NCBI GenBank assembly: GCA_016712375.1
Contig: JADJRE010000027.1
Coordinates: 1 to 25,872, forward strand
Direction: 5' to 3'
Origin: Rhodospirillales bacterium
GTDB taxonomy: Bacteria > Pseudomonadota > Alphaproteobacteria > Rhodospirillales > Defluviicoccaceae
DNA length: 25,872 bases
The position numbers and the translations under genes are program-made. The notes under the pieces are model-generated. The model was not told where the DNA came from. It made no database searches and worked only from the letters and a program-made list of their open reading frames with translations. Numbering within the stretch: the stretch's first letter is position 1; the number at the start of each line of letters is the position of its first letter. This document shows positions 15,790 to 23,973 of this stretch, in pieces.

Positions 15790-16820
15790 ATGGGTTACAG
15801 GGTGGCGGTGGTTGGTGCCACCGGCAACGTCGGCCGGGAGATGCTGAGAACGCTCGCCGATCGCGCTTTCCCGGTAAATGAGGTTATCGCGCTGGCCTCG
15901 GAGCGTTCCTTCGGCGCCGAGATTTCGTTCGGCGACGAGCAGACGCTGAAGGTGCAGAATCTGGCCACCCACGACTTCCGGGGCGTCGACATTGTGCTGT
16001 CCTCCCCGGGAGCCAAGGTCTCGGCGATATACAGCCCGAAGGCAGCGGCCGCGGGCGCGGTGGTGATCGATAACACCTCACACTTCCGGATGGAACCCGA
16101 CGTGCCGCTGGTGGTACCGGAGGTCAACCCCGAGGCGATAGCCGGTTACAGCAAGCGCGGCATCATCGCCAACCCCAATTGTTCGACCATCCAGATGGTG
16201 GTCGCGTTGAAGCCCCTACACGATCTGGCGCGGATCACACGGGTTGTTGTTTCCACCTACCAGTCGGTATCCGGCGCCGGCAAAGACGCGATGGATGAGC
16301 TGTTCAACCAGACGCGCGGCATTTACGTCAACCAACCGGCGGAGAACCATCGCCGCAAATTCACTCAAGCAGATAGCCTTCAACGTTATTCCGCATTGAC
16401 TCATTCATGGACGACGGTTCCACTAAGGAAGAGTGGAAGATGGCGGTGGAAACCAGAAAAATCCTCGATCCGTCGATTCAGGTGCAAGCGACGTGCGTCC
16501 GCGTGCCTGTGTTCGTCGGCCATGGTGAGGCGATCACCGTTGAGTTCGAACGGCCCATCAGCGAAGAAAAGGCGCGCGCCGCGTTGGCGTCCGCGCCGGG
16601 CGTTGTTGTCGTCGACCACCGTGCCGACGAGGGGTACGTCACGCCGCAGGAGTGTGCGGGCGAAGATCCAGTCTACGTCAGTCGGCTGCGTCGGGATCCG
16701 ACGGTGGCGAATGGTCTCAGTTTCTGGTGTGTATCAGATAATCTGCGCAAGGGTGCGGCACTGAACGCCGTCCAGATCGCCGAAGAACTGGTGCGCGCCC
16801 ACATCCGAAAGGCGGCCTGA
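15790..16820 (+). pseudogene. asd: Aspartate-semialdehyde dehydrogenase, internally frameshifted
   Basis: The enzyme reduces aspartyl phosphate to aspartate semialdehyde for lysine/DAP, methionine and threonine synthesis. The N-terminal NADP-binding GATGNVGREML, the SSPGA block, active-site NPNCSTIQ with C131, and STYQSVSGAG are intact. From about 16357 to 16398 two closely spaced indels interrupt it: the missing IAFNVIPHID-type residues are encoded in another frame, then DGSTKEEWKM resumes in the frame of 16407-16820, which carries VRVPVFVGHGEA and the C-terminus. asd is normally essential for the cell wall, so unless another copy exists, sequence error is more likely than loss. GGGAG at 15776-15780 precedes ATG. 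Confidence 0.9.
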
Positions 16821-16859
16821 TGATGCCTGGAATGGCGATGGCGTTTGGCAATGCTAGAC

Positions 16860-16876
16860 CTCTGGCGACTCCAGAG
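16860..16876. terminator. Short hairpin between convergent asd and pdxY remnant
   Basis: CTCTGG (16860-16865) pairs with CCAGAG (16871-16876) over a 5-base loop in the 61-base gap between convergent genes. There is no T-run on either side, so termination is only a possibility. Confidence 0.25.
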
Positions 16877-16881
16877 AAGTT

Positions 16882-17431
16882 CTAGCGCAGGCGGCGCAAG
16901 GTTAGCGGGCGGTCGTCCGCACGCACCATCGCCTCCTGCGCCGCCACCAATCGCAACTCGGGTGCGTCTCCGGTTTCCTCCAGGACAGCGAGGGTAGCGG
17001 CGACGGCGCCGCTCAGGCAGGCGGCGGGATTGTCTTGGCGCAGCCACCGGGCGAGGAACTGCGATGCCAGCAGATCGCCCGCGCCCCGCGCCCGTAGCGT
17101 CGAGCGCCGAGTACTCGCCAGCCAGGCGCCCTCATCGCAAACCAGCAGCGTGCTCATACCTCCCGAGATTTCATCGCTAGTCAGCGACAAAATTACGAGC
17201 AGCGACGGCCCCTGCGCCCGCAACGCGTCAGCCGCCGTCAGGACTTGCGCAAGTGTCGGAAGCGCTCTTCCGACGAGCGTCTCGAGCTCAAAGTGATTGG
17301 GCTTCATTATGTCGGCTACCGCCACTGCCTCGTCGCGAAAGAAGCAAGGCAGCGGGGCTTCGACATAAACACTGCGTCTCGGTCACCCATTACTGGATCG
17401 CAGCAGAACACGGCGTCCGGTCGCGGTTTGG
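16882..17431 (-). pseudogene. pdxY: Pyridoxal kinase PdxY remnant, 5'-truncated and frameshifted
   Basis: Reading on the minus strand, PRPDAVFCCDPVMGD (near 17430-17385) gives way after a frameshift near 17375 to VYVEAPLP, then VADIMKPNHFELETL and a C-terminal half with RGAGDLLASQFLARWLR. The GAGD catalytic Asp is present. These blocks match PdxY-type pyridoxal kinase (B6 salvage). The first 80 or so residues expected upstream, including the NHTGYG-like substrate loop, were not found in any minus frame up to about 17764. The gene therefore seems truly truncated, not merely shifted. It is convergent with asd and downstream of znuB on the same strand. Confidence 0.72.
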
Positions 17432-17828
17432 GCGCGCCAGATCCTCGTGCACGCGCGTCGCCAAACGCAGCGGGAAGATTGCTGCGGCTCGTTGAGCGGG
17501 TGCCTGTGCGTCTCTACCTGGCGTGCGCCGGCGGTTGCGACGCGGCTCGCCTTGTGATAAATGTTCCTTATTTGTTCGACATGGTGGCCCGCTGACCTCG
17601 CCCGACTGCCGGCTTCGACAACAAACGACGACAACTTTGACGACATTTCCGCTGCTTTTGGGATGAGGACATAATAGAATCAATGGCTTGAGGGTTTTTT
17701 CCGGCACAGAACGGCACCTGACCGGTACCAAATCGGATCCAGACTGACGCGAAGTGTCGTCAGTTCATGGCTGAAGGCCCTGGCGCGTAGCCAGAATAGC
17801 CGCGGGCGCATGTGACATGCCATGCCCT
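17432..17828. other. Intergenic stretch between pdxY remnant and znuB
   Basis: About 400 bases with no gene I can support. The missing 5' half of pdxY would be expected here but no matching residues were seen. Its right part is the out-of-frame tail of the znuB reading frame, which formally runs to 17765. A GGTTTTTTCC tract at about 17693 has no clear stem. Confidence 0.45.
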
Positions 17829-18637
17829 TCACCCGGCTGCGGCCCGCCCTCGCCGGCCGAGCGGCAGTTGCGCCAGGGCGAACAGGAGGGCGGCGGCGGC
17901 GACGATCGAGGGCCGGCGGGCGTGTCCGCGCGCAGCGAAAGCGCCAGGCCGCCAACGACGGCGAGCATGCCAAGCAGGGCTGCGATCATTGCCATCGCCT
18001 CCGGCGTGCGGGCGAAGCGCCGGGCTGTCGCGGCCGGGATGATCAGCAGCGAGGTAATCAGCAAGATGCCGACGATCTTCATCGCGAGCGCGATGACGAC
18101 GGCGATCAGCAGCATGAAGGCTATGCCGACCGCTCCCACCGGCACGCCCTCGGCGCGGGCGAGGTCCTCGTGCACGCTCGCCGCCAGCAACGGCCGCCAG
18201 ATCGCCGCCAGCAGCACCAGAACAACGGCGCCGCCGCCGCAGGCGATCCACAGATCGGCGGAGGTCACCGACAGGATGTCGCCGAACAGATAGGACAGCA
18301 GGTCGACGCGCAGCCACGCCATCAGGCCGATCGCCACCAGCCCGAACGACAGCGCCGAGTGCGACAGAATGCCGAGCAGCGCGTCCGTCGACAGCCACGG
18401 CCGGGCGCGCTGCAACACCACCAGCGCCAGGGCGACGCCGACGGTGACGACGACGACACCCGGCATCGGCTCGATCGCCAGCCCGAACCCCAGGGCGACG
18501 CCGAGCAGCGCCGAGTGCGCCATGGTGTCGCCGAAGTAGGCCATCCGGCGCCAGACGATGAAGCAGCCCATCGGGCCGGCGACCGCCGCCGTGGCGAGGC
18601 CCGCCAGCAACGCCCGCAGCAGGAAAGGCTCGATCAT
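17829..18637 (-). CDS. znuB: Zinc ABC transporter permease ZnuB, C-terminal frameshift
   Basis: This inner-membrane permease of high-affinity Zn2+ uptake shows MGCFIVWRRMAYFGDTMAHSALLG near its N-terminus, SVHEDLARAEGV in the middle, and KIVGILLITSLLIIPAATARRFA, all typical of ZnuB/ABC-3 permeases. Near 17910-17914 one C seems lost in a GGCCCT tract. In the next frame the expected last helix (PSIVAAAALLFALAQLPLGRR) continues and stops at 17829, whereas the unshifted frame runs on to 17765 with an implausible Pro/Gly-rich tail. ATG at 18637 overlaps the znuC stop as ATGA. The partners are ZnuC upstream and a ZnuA that is not in this window. Confidence 0.88.
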
Positions 18638-19508
18638 TGCGGGCCCGCCTCTTCGCCGCCGCGCGTCGTCTTCTCGTCGATGGGGTGTTGATGCGCCGGC
18701 GGGCAGATCACGTCGCCGCCGATGTCGTGGCGGTGGTCGTGGCGATGGGTATAGACGGCGAGCGCAGCCGCCGCCTGCCGGCCGAACAGGCGGACGTATT
18801 CCGGGTGCCGGCTGACCACGTCGGGGTGCCGGCGCAGCAGACGTGCTGGTTCAGGCAGAGGACGCGGTCAGTCGCCGCCATCACCAGGTGCAGGTCGTGC
18901 GAGATCATCAGAACACCGCAGCCGCGACGCGCCCTGAGCCCGCCGATCAACTCGTAGAGTGCCGCCTCGCCGGCGAAATCGACTCCTTGCACAGGTTCGT
19001 CGAGCACCAGCAGGTCGGGACGCGCCAGCAGCGCGCGGGCGAGCAGCACCCGCTGCAACTCGCCGCCGGAAAGACCCGCCACCGCCGCGTTTCTCAGATG
19101 CTCGACGCCGGTCTCGGCCAGGGCCTCTCGGACTTCCGCATCCTCCGCCCGGCGGGTCAGCGTCATCAGCCGGTTGACGGCAAGTGGCAAAACCGGATCG
19201 ATCTGCATCCGCTGCGGCAGGTAGCCGATGCGCAGCCCCGCCCGGCGCTCGACCCTGCCGGCCTCAGGGCGCAGCAGTCCGAGCAGCACGCGCAGCAGCG
19301 TCGTCTTGCCGGCGCCGTTGCGGCCGATGACGGTGACGATCTCGCCCTGCGCCACCTCGATGTCGACGCCCGCGAGCACCGGCCGGCCGCCGAAGGACAG
19401 CTCCAACCCCCGCCCCGCGACCAGCCACCCAGCGGAACCGCTATGGCCGGATATGTTGGGACCGGGACCAACCGAAACTGCGGTGTTTTGGACTTTCAGC
19501 GGCTTCAT
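18634..19508 (-). CDS. znuC: Zinc ABC transporter ATPase ZnuC, C-terminal frameshift
   Basis: The cytoplasmic ATPase of Zn2+ uptake has Walker A GRNGAGKTT, Q-loop YLPQRM, signature LSGGELQRVLLARALL, Walker B LLVLDEP and the H-loop ISHDLH. ATG at 19508 is chosen because it overlaps the zur stop (ATGA); the frame is open slightly further upstream. After LNQHVCCAGTPT a base is missing near 18819-18821. In the next frame the family C-terminus SRHPEYVRLFG continues and ends in a His-rich tail (HRHDHRHD) typical of ZnuC, stopping at 18634 over the znuB start. Translational coupling of all three genes supports the repaired reading. Confidence 0.9.
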
Positions 19509-19999
19509 GCGTGGACCGGGCGGCAAGCTCGGCACAGGCCGCCGATCTCAACGATCGGTCGGGTGACCGCGAATGACGCCGCCTCGGCACCGGCGGCGAT
19601 GGCGTCTTCAATGGAGGAAGATTCAAGTTCGGCGACGCGCCGGCAGGCGCTGCAGATCAGGAACTGGGCCGGATGCCGCCCGCCCACGTGGGCACAGGCG
19701 ACGTAGGCATTGAGGCTTTCCACACGGTGCACAAGGCCGTGTTGCATCAGAAAGTCGAGAGCGCGGTAAACGGAGATGGGCGCCGGTACTCGCGTCGTAC
19801 CGCCCAATCTGGCGAGAATCTCGTACGCGCCGATGGCGGTATGACTTTCGGCGACAATCTCAAGAACGCGGCGGCGCTGCGCGGTCAGACGCAGGCGAAG
19901 CTCGGTGCAAAGACGATCGACGCGCACCATCATTGCTTCCATGCAGCGGCGGTGATCATGGTCTTCCGGTGGGAAGGCGATTGGCTCAGCTGGCATCAT
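19505..19999 (-). CDS. zur: Zinc uptake regulator Zur (Fur family)
   Basis: The protein (164 residues from ATG 19999) has the Fur-family winged helix (LRLTAQRRRVLEIV, then PISVYRALDFLMQHGLVHRVES) and the two structural zinc CxxC pairs, ICSAC and LCRAC. Placement in an operon with znuCB identifies it as Zur. An ATG at 20029 is also in frame, but 19999 is preferred because AAGG lies 9 bases upstream (20009-20012), and this leaves room for the operator at 20036-20052. The stop overlaps the znuC start. With zinc bound it should repress its own operon. Confidence 0.92.
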   Translation of the reverse strand: MMPAEPIAFPPEDHDHRRCMEAMMVRVDRLCTELRLRLTAQRRRVLEIVAESHTAIGAYEILARLGGTTRVPAPISVYRALDFLMQHGLVHRVESLNAYVACAHVGGRHPAQFLICSACRRVAELESSSIEDAIAAGAEAASFAVTRPIVEIGGLCRACRPVHA

Positions 20000-20035
20000 C
20001 GGAAATCGCCTTATTCCGGCGTGGACCATAGTTTA

Positions 20036-20052
20036 ATGGAATAACATAACAT
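20036..20052. promoter_or_regulatory. Candidate Zur operator
   Basis: Read on the minus strand this is ATGTTATG-T-TATTCCAT, an imperfect dyad with 5 of 8 arm positions matching. The left arm resembles the ATGTTAT half of known Zur boxes (consensus of the type ATGTTATAACAT). It lies 37-53 bases upstream of the preferred zur start, in the divergent gap with the EF-hand gene. Confidence 0.5.
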
Positions 20053-20195
20053 CAAAAGATGCCAGTGCACCAATACGAGGCTTCCGCCGCCTCGAAACCG
20101 CACCTTGCGTCCACTCGTCGCCTGCGGTTCAATCGTTCGGTCGCCTGTCGCAGGGACAGGGAGATAAGCGGTCCACACGCACAAAGAGGCGAGCG

Positions 20196-20633
20196 ATGAG
20201 ACGATGGAAATACCTTTTTTTGCTTTCCGGTCTTTTGATGTGGTCGTCGGGCTGGGCGAGTAACGCGCAGGCATATTCGGCGCAGCTACCGGATCCGATG
20301 GATTTCGGCGTCGTTTACGAGAAGCTGGCCTTTGAGGCAGCTGATACCGACGGCAACAATTTGGTGAGCGAGGGTGAATTCGTCCGTGACGCCGCCACCG
20401 CCTTTGCCGGCCTCGACGCTAATCGTGACGGGAAGCTGACCGCTCCCGAACTCGGACCGCACGATGCGAAGCGCTTCGCCAGAATTGATGCCAACGGCGA
20501 CGGGTTCCTCACTTTCACCGAGGTGATGACCTATAAAATGAAGGCATTCCGGGCTGCGGACGCGAACAACGACGACTCGTTGTCATTCGACGAAATGGTC
20601 AGCTCGGTGACCGCAGAAGTGGGCAAGGAGTGA
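20196..20633 (+). CDS. Secreted four-EF-hand calcium-binding protein
   Basis: The 145-residue protein has a signal peptide (hydrophobic core, then SNAQA at about residue 26) and four canonical 12-residue EF-hand loops: D50-E61, D74-E85, D98-E109 and D122-E133. Each has acidic or Asn ligands at positions 1, 3 and 5 and Glu at 12. The loops recur every 24 residues exactly, giving a compact repeat that should bind Ca2+ in the periplasm. AAGAGG (20184-20189) precedes the ATG. A glycine-zipper lipoprotein begins within or just after its stop, so they may be co-expressed. It is divergent from zur and shares the control region. The partner is unknown. Confidence 0.88.
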   Translation: MRRWKYLFLLSGLLMWSSGWASNAQAYSAQLPDPMDFGVVYEKLAFEAADTDGNNLVSEGEFVRDAATAFAGLDANRDGKLTAPELGPHDAKRFARIDANGDGFLTFTEVMTYKMKAFRAADANNDDSLSFDEMVSSVTAEVGKE

Positions 20634-20638
20634 TTGCG

Positions 20639-21039
20639 ATGGAGAAGGGCGAACCAACCCTCGTTTCGCGCGCCCCGGACCTGCTGCTGACGGCTGTCTT
20701 CGCCCTGACGGTAGCGGCTTGCGAAAGCGGCGGCGGTGGCGCCGGCGTCGGAACGGTCGGCGGGGCGGCGCTGGGCGCCGGCGCAGGCCGGGCAGTCTTC
20801 GGCAACAGCACGTCCGCCATGCTCATCGGCGGTGCGGTCGGCGGCATGGCCGGCAACATGACGATCGACCGGCAGAATCAGGAACGGCAGTTCCAGCAGC
20901 AGCAGACGTCACAAGACACGTGGCGATGCAGCGGCAACTGGATTTCGAGCGGCAGCGAACCCTTCAGCAGGCGGATGTCCAGCGTCAGCTCGAGGAGCAA
21001 CGCTTGTTCGACGATTGGCGGCGCCAACAGAGCCGATGA
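20639..21039 (+). CDS. Glycine-zipper outer-membrane lipoprotein, frameshifted
   Basis: After a signal peptide the lipobox VAAC is followed by a Gly/Ala-rich stretch (GTVGGAALGAGAG, then IGGAVGGMAGN) of the SlyB/YmgG glycine-zipper kind, then a Gln-rich region. Near 20920 (ACACG/TGGCG) one base appears lost. The next frame continues with a Gln/Arg/Glu-rich coiled coil (AMQRQLDFERQRTLQQ and more) and stops at 21039, which fits better than the Ser-rich tail of the unshifted frame (to 21049). ATG at 20639 is the likely start; a GTG at 20630 overlaps the EF-hand stop. It is expected in the outer membrane; its function is unknown. Confidence 0.7.
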
Positions 21040-21052
21040 CGGCAAGTGACCT

Positions 21053-21091
21053 CTCGGGCAGCAGGCCCGCCGGCGGACGGCCGGGCCCGAG
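21053..21091. terminator. Long GC-rich hairpin between convergent lipoprotein genes
   Basis: CTCGGGC (21053-21059) and GCCCGAG (21085-21091) are perfect inverted copies enclosing further GC-rich self-complementary sequence. It lies in the 61-base gap between convergent genes and may end both transcripts, but there is no T-run. Confidence 0.35.
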
Positions 21092-21100
21092 GGTCGGCCC

Positions 21101-21361
21101 TTACGGGTCGTTCCGCATCGGATAGCCGCCGGTAACTGGCGTGCTGACGGGCCTGCCCCCCGCCAGGTTCCGCTCGCAGAAGCTCTCCGAGCGGAACTGC
21201 ACGCATTGATTCCATCGATCCTGAGCAGCCGCGGCATTGCCGGCGGTACCCGGCAACGTCCAGCGCGTCTCGCTTGCCCCGGTCGTCGGATCGACTGCCG
21301 TTTCGCAGGCGGTCAAGACTCCTAGCGCCATTAATGCATAGATCGTGTATCGCATCTTCAT
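21101..21361 (-). CDS. Small lipoprotein of unknown function
   Basis: From ATG 21361 (MKMRYTIYALMALGVLTAC) the product has a short signal peptide and lipobox LTAC at residues 16-19. The mature part of about 67 residues contains two further cysteines (NQCVQF and SFCERN) that could form a disulfide, an SETRWTLPGTAGN segment and a C-terminal PVTGGYPMRNDP. I do not recognise a family. An in-frame start further upstream (21403) would put 14 residues before the signal and is less likely. It converges on the glycine-zipper lipoprotein and diverges from the GltS-like gene; the 184 bases between 21362 and 21545 show nothing else. Confidence 0.65.
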   Translation of the reverse strand: MKMRYTIYALMALGVLTACETAVDPTTGASETRWTLPGTAGNAAAAQDRWNQCVQFRSESFCERNLAGGRPVSTPVTGGYPMRNDP

Positions 21362-21545
21362 CGCCTTGCAACGCCCGCGACCGCCGAGTAAGCCATAGAT
21401 CAATTCTGGTTGCTCACCGTAGTGGATTCAACGAGCGACCGGAACAGGTGCCTATTTGCCACCTAACTCGGCGCGGACTGAACAATTGCGAACGAGTGCA
21501 GGGACCGTAACGGATGCAAGGTAGACATCGACGTCACGAGGCGGC

Positions 21546-22745
21546 ATGACTTTCGAGATTGACGCATTCGGCACAGTGACAATTGCCATGTGCGTGTTTT
21601 TTTTGGGCTATGCGATTGTCTCACGCTCAGAGATCCTGCGAAACTACAGCATTCCCGAGCCGGTCGTCGGCGGAATTGCCTTTGCTATTGTTATTGCCAT
21701 TATCTTCTATGTTGCTGATGTTAAGATTAATTTCGATTTGTTCAGGCGCGACTTCCTGCTGGTCTATTTCTTCGCTGCGCTGGGATTGCGCTCCAACCTG
21801 CAAGAGTTGATCGCCAACGGGCGCCCTTTGGCAGTTCTGGTCACGCTGGCCGCCGTATTCCTCGTCATACAGAACATCGTCGGCATCACGATTGCCCTCG
21901 CATTCGATTACGACCGCCAAATCGGCATCGTCGCCGGATCGATGGCACTTATCGGGCGCTCGGGAACAACCGTTGCATGGGCACCAATATTCGAACGACA
22001 GTTCGACCTGCAACACGTCTCGAGGCTGGGCATCGCTGTTAACATGGTGGGCCTGCTTGCTGCCTGCGCCATGGGCGGGCCCATCGCCCGGCTGCTGATC
22101 AATCGATATCGGCTTTCGGCACCGGGTGGGAGTGCCGACCTCGATGTTGGCATTGCCCGCGATGCGCAATCGCCGCAACTCGACTACTACGCCTTCCTCC
22201 TAGCGCTGCTGCGCATTCATATCGCGATCATCATTGGGCACGCTTTCCGCGTTGTCCTTGAAGCGGTTGGCGTCTCCATGCCGCTTTATGTCACATCCCT
22301 CGTTGCCGGAATCATTCTCGGTAACCTTCTGCCGCGCGTCGCGCCGAAGCTCGACTGGCCGGGAAGTGACCAGTGCCTCACCCTCATCGCCTATGTCAGC
22401 CTTGGCCTGTTCTACACCATGACCCTGATGAGCCTGCAGCTATGGACCGCGGGGGAGTTTCTGATTTTTGTAATTGTTGTTATCGCTGTCCAGGCGCTGC
22501 TCACCTTCTGCTACATCTATTTCATCGTGTTTCGGGTTATGGGCGGCGATTATGAGGCGGCCGTCATCTCCGCCGGCTTTGCCGGCATCGCCCTTGGATC
22601 CACCGCCACGACGTTGGCAATCATGACGGCCGTGGCCAGAGAGTATGGCCGCGCCCACAAGGCGTTCGTTATTGTGCCGCTTGCTTGCGGCATGTTCATC
22701 GATATCGTGAATTCATTGGCCATTACATTATTTGCGACGCTGTGA
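21546..22745 (+). CDS. GltS-family sodium:glutamate symporter-like carrier, divergent motifs
   Basis: The intact 399-residue membrane protein aligns by eye along its whole length with E. coli GltS: YSIPEPVVGGIA, NFDLFRRDFLLVYFFAALGLRSN, QNIVGI, MGGPIARLL, VSLGLFYTMTLMSLQLW and FIDIVNSLAI. However, the two inverted-repeat signature loops differ. GltS SGGHGTGAAW is IGRSGTTVAW here (GRSGT at 137-141), and GHCGFGLGATPTA is GFAGIALGSTATT (344-356). His, Pro and Asn positions of the substrate loops are thus replaced, so glutamate transport is not assured. GAGG lies 4 bases before ATG. The next gene, an RND adaptor, starts 55 bases later. Confidence 0.85.
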   Translation: MTFEIDAFGTVTIAMCVFFLGYAIVSRSEILRNYSIPEPVVGGIAFAIVIAIIFYVADVKINFDLFRRDFLLVYFFAALGLRSNLQELIANGRPLAVLVTLAAVFLVIQNIVGITIALAFDYDRQIGIVAGSMALIGRSGTTVAWAPIFERQFDLQHVSRLGIAVNMVGLLAACAMGGPIARLLINRYRLSAPGGSADLDVGIARDAQSPQLDYYAFLLALLRIHIAIIIGHAFRVVLEAVGVSMPLYVTSLVAGIILGNLLPRVAPKLDWPGSDQCLTLIAYVSLGLFYTMTLMSLQLWTAGEFLIFVIVVIAVQALLTFCYIYFIVFRVMGGDYEAAVISAGFAGIALGSTATTLAIMTAVAREYGRAHKAFVIVPLACGMFIDIVNSLAITLFATL

Positions 22746-22800
22746 TACGCCTCCACCCGTCGAAATTGCCTGAGGTTGCGCTTTGCGGAAGGAAGAAGCG

Positions 22801-23919
22801 ATGCAGACCATCGCCATCCGAGGTCTCGTCCTTATCGTCCTGGTCGCGGCTGTTTGCGCCTGCGATCAGGAACCCGCTCCGCCAGCCGAGCAGGTGCGGC
22901 CTATCCGGGCATTCACCGTCAGTGAAATCGCTAGTGGCCAGCTTCGCCGGTTTTCTGGGGTGATCGAGGCAAACGACTCGTCAAGCCTGAGTTTCCAGGT
23001 CGGCGGCAATGTCCGAGAGGTTCGGGTTAATCAGGGCGAGCGTGTACGGACCGGACAGCTGCTCGCCATCCTCGACCGCGAGCCGTACCAGCTCAACGTC
23101 CAGGCGGCGGAGGCCCGATCTGACGGCGAACCCGCCGCCGGCGAGAGCGCAGGCGGAAGCGGATCACGGCCGGAACCGCCGGTTGCTGGCTGCCCGCGCG
23201 CCGTAGCCAAGATACGGTTCGAAAGTCACCCAGCGCAATTTCGGGTCGGCACAAACCAGCTCGACATCGCCGTCGCCAGGCTCCGACCGGCCAGGCGCGA
23301 TCTTCCGAACACGACTCTGGTCGCCGCGCGACCCGGCTCGATCGCGGCTCGGCTGGTCGATCCGTTCGTCGAAGTGCGAGCAGGACAGGAGCTTTTCCGC
23401 ATCGACGCGGCAGGTGACCTGCAGGCGGCAATTGGCGTGCCGGAAACGACGATCGCCCAAATCGCTCCCGGCATGCCGGGGACAGTAACGGTCCCGCAGA
23501 TCGTCCAGCCCGTGCCGGCGCGCGTCACCGAAATCGGCACGGCGCTTTGCCGGCGCCGGACTGCTCTGTCAGTCAAGCTCACCCTGATCGATCCTCCGCC
23601 CGGCTTACGTCCCGGCATGACCGCTGAGGTGACGGCGGCGGTCGCCCCCGCGACGCGGTCGAGGTAAGTTATTTCCATTGCCGCTGTCGGCGTTTGCCCC
23701 GGGGAACAAACCGGCCAGGGCTTTTTGTTCGTATATGATCCCGCTTCATCGACGGTGCGGCGCAGCGCAGTGCGGGCGACGGGACCCCTGGCCAGCAACA
23801 TGGTCGCCGTCACTGGGGTCGCCGTCGGCGACATCATCGCTACTGCTGGGGTGAACTTTCTGCTTGACGACCAGCGGGTGACGCTGATGCAAGCATCAGC
23901 GACGACAAGCGGGAGCTGA
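22801..23919 (+). pseudogene. RND efflux periplasmic adaptor (membrane fusion protein), frameshifted
   Basis: GGAAGGAAG (22787-22795) and ATG 22801 begin a lipoprotein signal with lipobox VCAC (C21). The family blocks SLSFQVGGNVREVRVNQGERVRTGQLLAILD (lipoyl half), LVDPFVEVRAGQELFRID, PETTIAQIAPGMPGTVT and KLTLIDPPPGLRPGMTAEV follow. Breaks: about 23110-23200 (the coiled-coil hairpin DLTAN...QAEADHGRNRRLLAAR lies in another frame), possibly near 23550, and around 23640-23690, where a stop interrupts before the C-terminal domain (SSTVRRSAVRATGPLASN, to 23919) resumes in the original frame. It bridges an inner-membrane RND pump and an outer-membrane channel; the permease is the next gene. Confidence 0.83.
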
Positions 23920-23973
23920 TCCAAAACCGCAGGCAGTCACGGCAAGCCGGACAGGTCGGGGAACAAAGGCAGT

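Noticed and set aside
17440..17520. AAAIFPLRL residues on the minus strand resembling the pdxY N-terminal AAVFPL block
   Set aside because: No flanking similarity on either side (no HVAYGHVGN-like or NHTGYG-like residues), so it is probably chance.
17822..18691. Long plus-strand open frame opposite znuB
   Set aside because: Composition dominated by Arg, Gln, Asp and His, with no domain; it is the shadow of znuB, whose motifs and ATGA overlap are convincing.
18843..19706. Long plus-strand open frame opposite znuC and zur
   Set aside because: Spans two well-supported genes on the other strand and shows only antisense-like composition.
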